From Pseudomonadota bacterium (GTDB taxonomy: Bacteria; Pseudomonadota; Gammaproteobacteria; Xanthomonadales; Rhodanobacteraceae): a DNA stretch of 6,526 nt. The stretch spans positions 1 through 6,526 of the forward strand of contig JANXVS010000290.1 in assembly GCA_025351555.1 (NCBI GenBank), written 5' to 3'. The position numbers and the translations under genes were made by a program. The notes under the pieces were generated by a model. That model was not told the DNA's origin. It did no database searches and saw nothing but the letters and a program-made list of their open reading frames with translations. Every line of letters starts with the position of its first letter. Position 1 is the first letter of the stretch. Below, one piece after another: positions 6,006-6,526 of this stretch.

Positions 6006-6505
6006 AAGGCCGGGGAGTTTTTTTTGAAGTCCTCGCGGCGTCCCGCATCGCCTTGAGGATGAGCGGTATCTGGCGCCAGTTTGCGCCAGCCGTGGCGAGC
6101 CAAAATGCGATATAGCGTCGACAGAGCGATAGATCGCCCCAGCGCTTTCTCGTACGCCGGTCTCAGTTGTGGGATGACCACAACACCCCCGCGTGCCGCC
6201 GACACCAAGACCTGATCGAGCAATTGTGCTTCACGTTCCAGCGAGGCGGCCGCGTGATTGCGCAGCTCGCGCTTGCGCCGCTTGGGGGTGATCTCGTGAT
6301 CGCGTTCGCGCCGCCGTCGATTGCGCAACTTGCAGGTCAGGCTGATCGACCTGCCGATTGCGCGTGCCGTCTCTTCCAGGCTCAAGCCCAGTTCAAGCGG
6401 CAGCACGATGGCCTGCGCGTGACGCAGCTCGTCGGCGGTCTTGGCAGTGGTGAGAAGTTCACGCGCCCACTCCAGCTCCGCGGTTCCACTTGCAGTACGT
6501 GCCAT
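5990..6505 (-). CDS. IS630-family transposase, DNA-binding part (orfA)
   Basis: This 171-residue frame is the N-terminal DNA-binding half of the transposase. A first helix-turn-helix spans about 28-62 (QAIVLPLELGLSLEETARAIGR), followed by a highly basic stretch (RNRRRRERDHEITPKRRKRE). A second winged-helix-like region spans about 110-143 (LRPAYEKALGRSIALSTLYRILARHGW). Both are standard for IS630/Tc1-type enzymes, where they recognise the terminal repeats. The ATG at 6505 is supported by a strong GGAGG five bases upstream. The frame reads DFKKN across an A8-C run, then only eight more residues to its stop. The alternative -1 frame continues into the catalytic domain. Alone, the product would lack catalysis and could act as a repressor by occupying the ends, which is an inference from other two-frame IS elements. 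Confidence 0.85.
   Translation of the reverse strand: MARTASGTAELEWARELLTTAKTADELRHAQAIVLPLELGLSLEETARAIGRSISLTCKLRNRRRRERDHEITPKRRKRELRNHAAASLEREAQLLDQVLVSAARGGVVVIPQLRPAYEKALGRSIALSTLYRILARHGWRKLAPDTAHPQGDAGRREDFKKNSPALWQKR
6017..6026 (-). other. Probable programmed -1 frameshift site (A8-C)
   Basis: On the minus strand the sequence is TTC followed by eight A and a C, read by orfA as F160-K161-K162-N163. Slipping back one base puts the ribosome in the orfB frame (K-K-K-L-P-G-L-V-A-E-A-L), joining the two transposase halves without a stop. An SD-like CGAGGA lies about five bases upstream of the run and may influence slippage. I see no strong downstream stem-loop. The alternative is a simple one-base indel that inactivated the copy. 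Confidence 0.6.
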
Positions 6506-6510
6506 GTCTG

Positions 6511-6526
6511 CCTCCGGTTTCGGAGG
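6511..6526 (-). promoter_or_regulatory. Hairpin sequestering the transposase ribosome binding site
   Basis: CCTCCG and CGGAGG form a perfect 6-bp stem around a four-base loop. On the transposase mRNA the 3' arm contains the GGAGG SD (6511-6515), five bases before the ATG. The 5' arm is an exact anti-SD, so folding would hide the ribosome site. The window ends exactly at the outer base, so the stem may be longer. Confidence 0.5.

Larger units (their letters stand above)
5405..6526 (-). mobile_element. IS630-family insertion sequence (right end outside window)
   Basis: The segment carries the two transposase frames described separately and nothing else. The left boundary is not resolved. It must lie between the permease start (5404) and the transposase stop (5439). 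Elements of this family insert at TA and duplicate it; TA at 5418-5419 is one candidate, but without the other terminus I cannot match inverted repeats. The promoter-proximal end lies beyond position 6526. Transposase frames look intact, so the copy may be recent or active. Confidence 0.75.

Noticed and set aside
5658..6056. 132-residue plus-strand frame opposite the transposase
   Set aside because: It is antisense to the DDE catalytic domain and has no SD or domain; treated as a shadow.
1..6526. CRISPR array, tRNA, rRNA or a defence-type operon
   Set aside because: No regularly spaced repeats, no tRNA-like cloverleaf and no defence-associated domains were seen; the only mobile element is the IS630-like copy.

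Overview
The window is GC-rich, with compact gene spacing and mostly ordinary Shine-Dalgarno (SD) sites. It carries a set of proteins typical of Gammaproteobacteria of the Xanthomonadales/Rhodanobacteraceae type: CsbD-like stress protein, exported peroxiredoxin, DUF4124 envelope protein, EamA permease and an IS630-like transposase. That lineage is my inference from gene content; no rRNA or marker gene is present to prove it.

Layout, left to right. (1) Positions 40-848 hold a small CsbD-like gene on + facing a periplasmic BCP-type peroxiredoxin on -. A long hairpin at 261-305 ends just before the peroxiredoxin stop and probably terminates both. (2) Positions 1015-1671 hold a caffeoyl-CoA/catechol-type O-methyltransferase on +. 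(3) Positions 1712-3075 (-) hold two envelope genes, probably one transcription unit: a DUF4124-containing secreted protein with a duplicated cysteine motif, then an uncharacterised lipoprotein. (4) Divergent from these, 3203-4504 (+) encodes an exported thioredoxin-fold protein with a CYSC redox centre and a TPR-like C-terminal end. A 7-bp-arm inverted repeat in the shared intergenic region overlaps its likely -10 box. (5) Positions 4523-5404 (-) encode an EamA/DMT-family permease. (6) From about 5405 to the window end lies an IS630-family insertion sequence on -. Its transposase is split into two overlapping frames joined at an A8-C slippery run, and its translation start sits behind a hairpin that buries the SD.

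Most genes are ordinary. The exported proteins (peroxiredoxin, thioredoxin-fold protein, six-cysteine DUF4124 protein, lipoprotein with a CxxxC) suggest envelope stress and thiol chemistry, but a joint function is only inferred. I see no convincing new defence, CRISPR, phage or secretion system. The features most worth checking are the IS expression controls, the junction of the IS with the permease gene, and the inverted repeat of the divergent promoter region.
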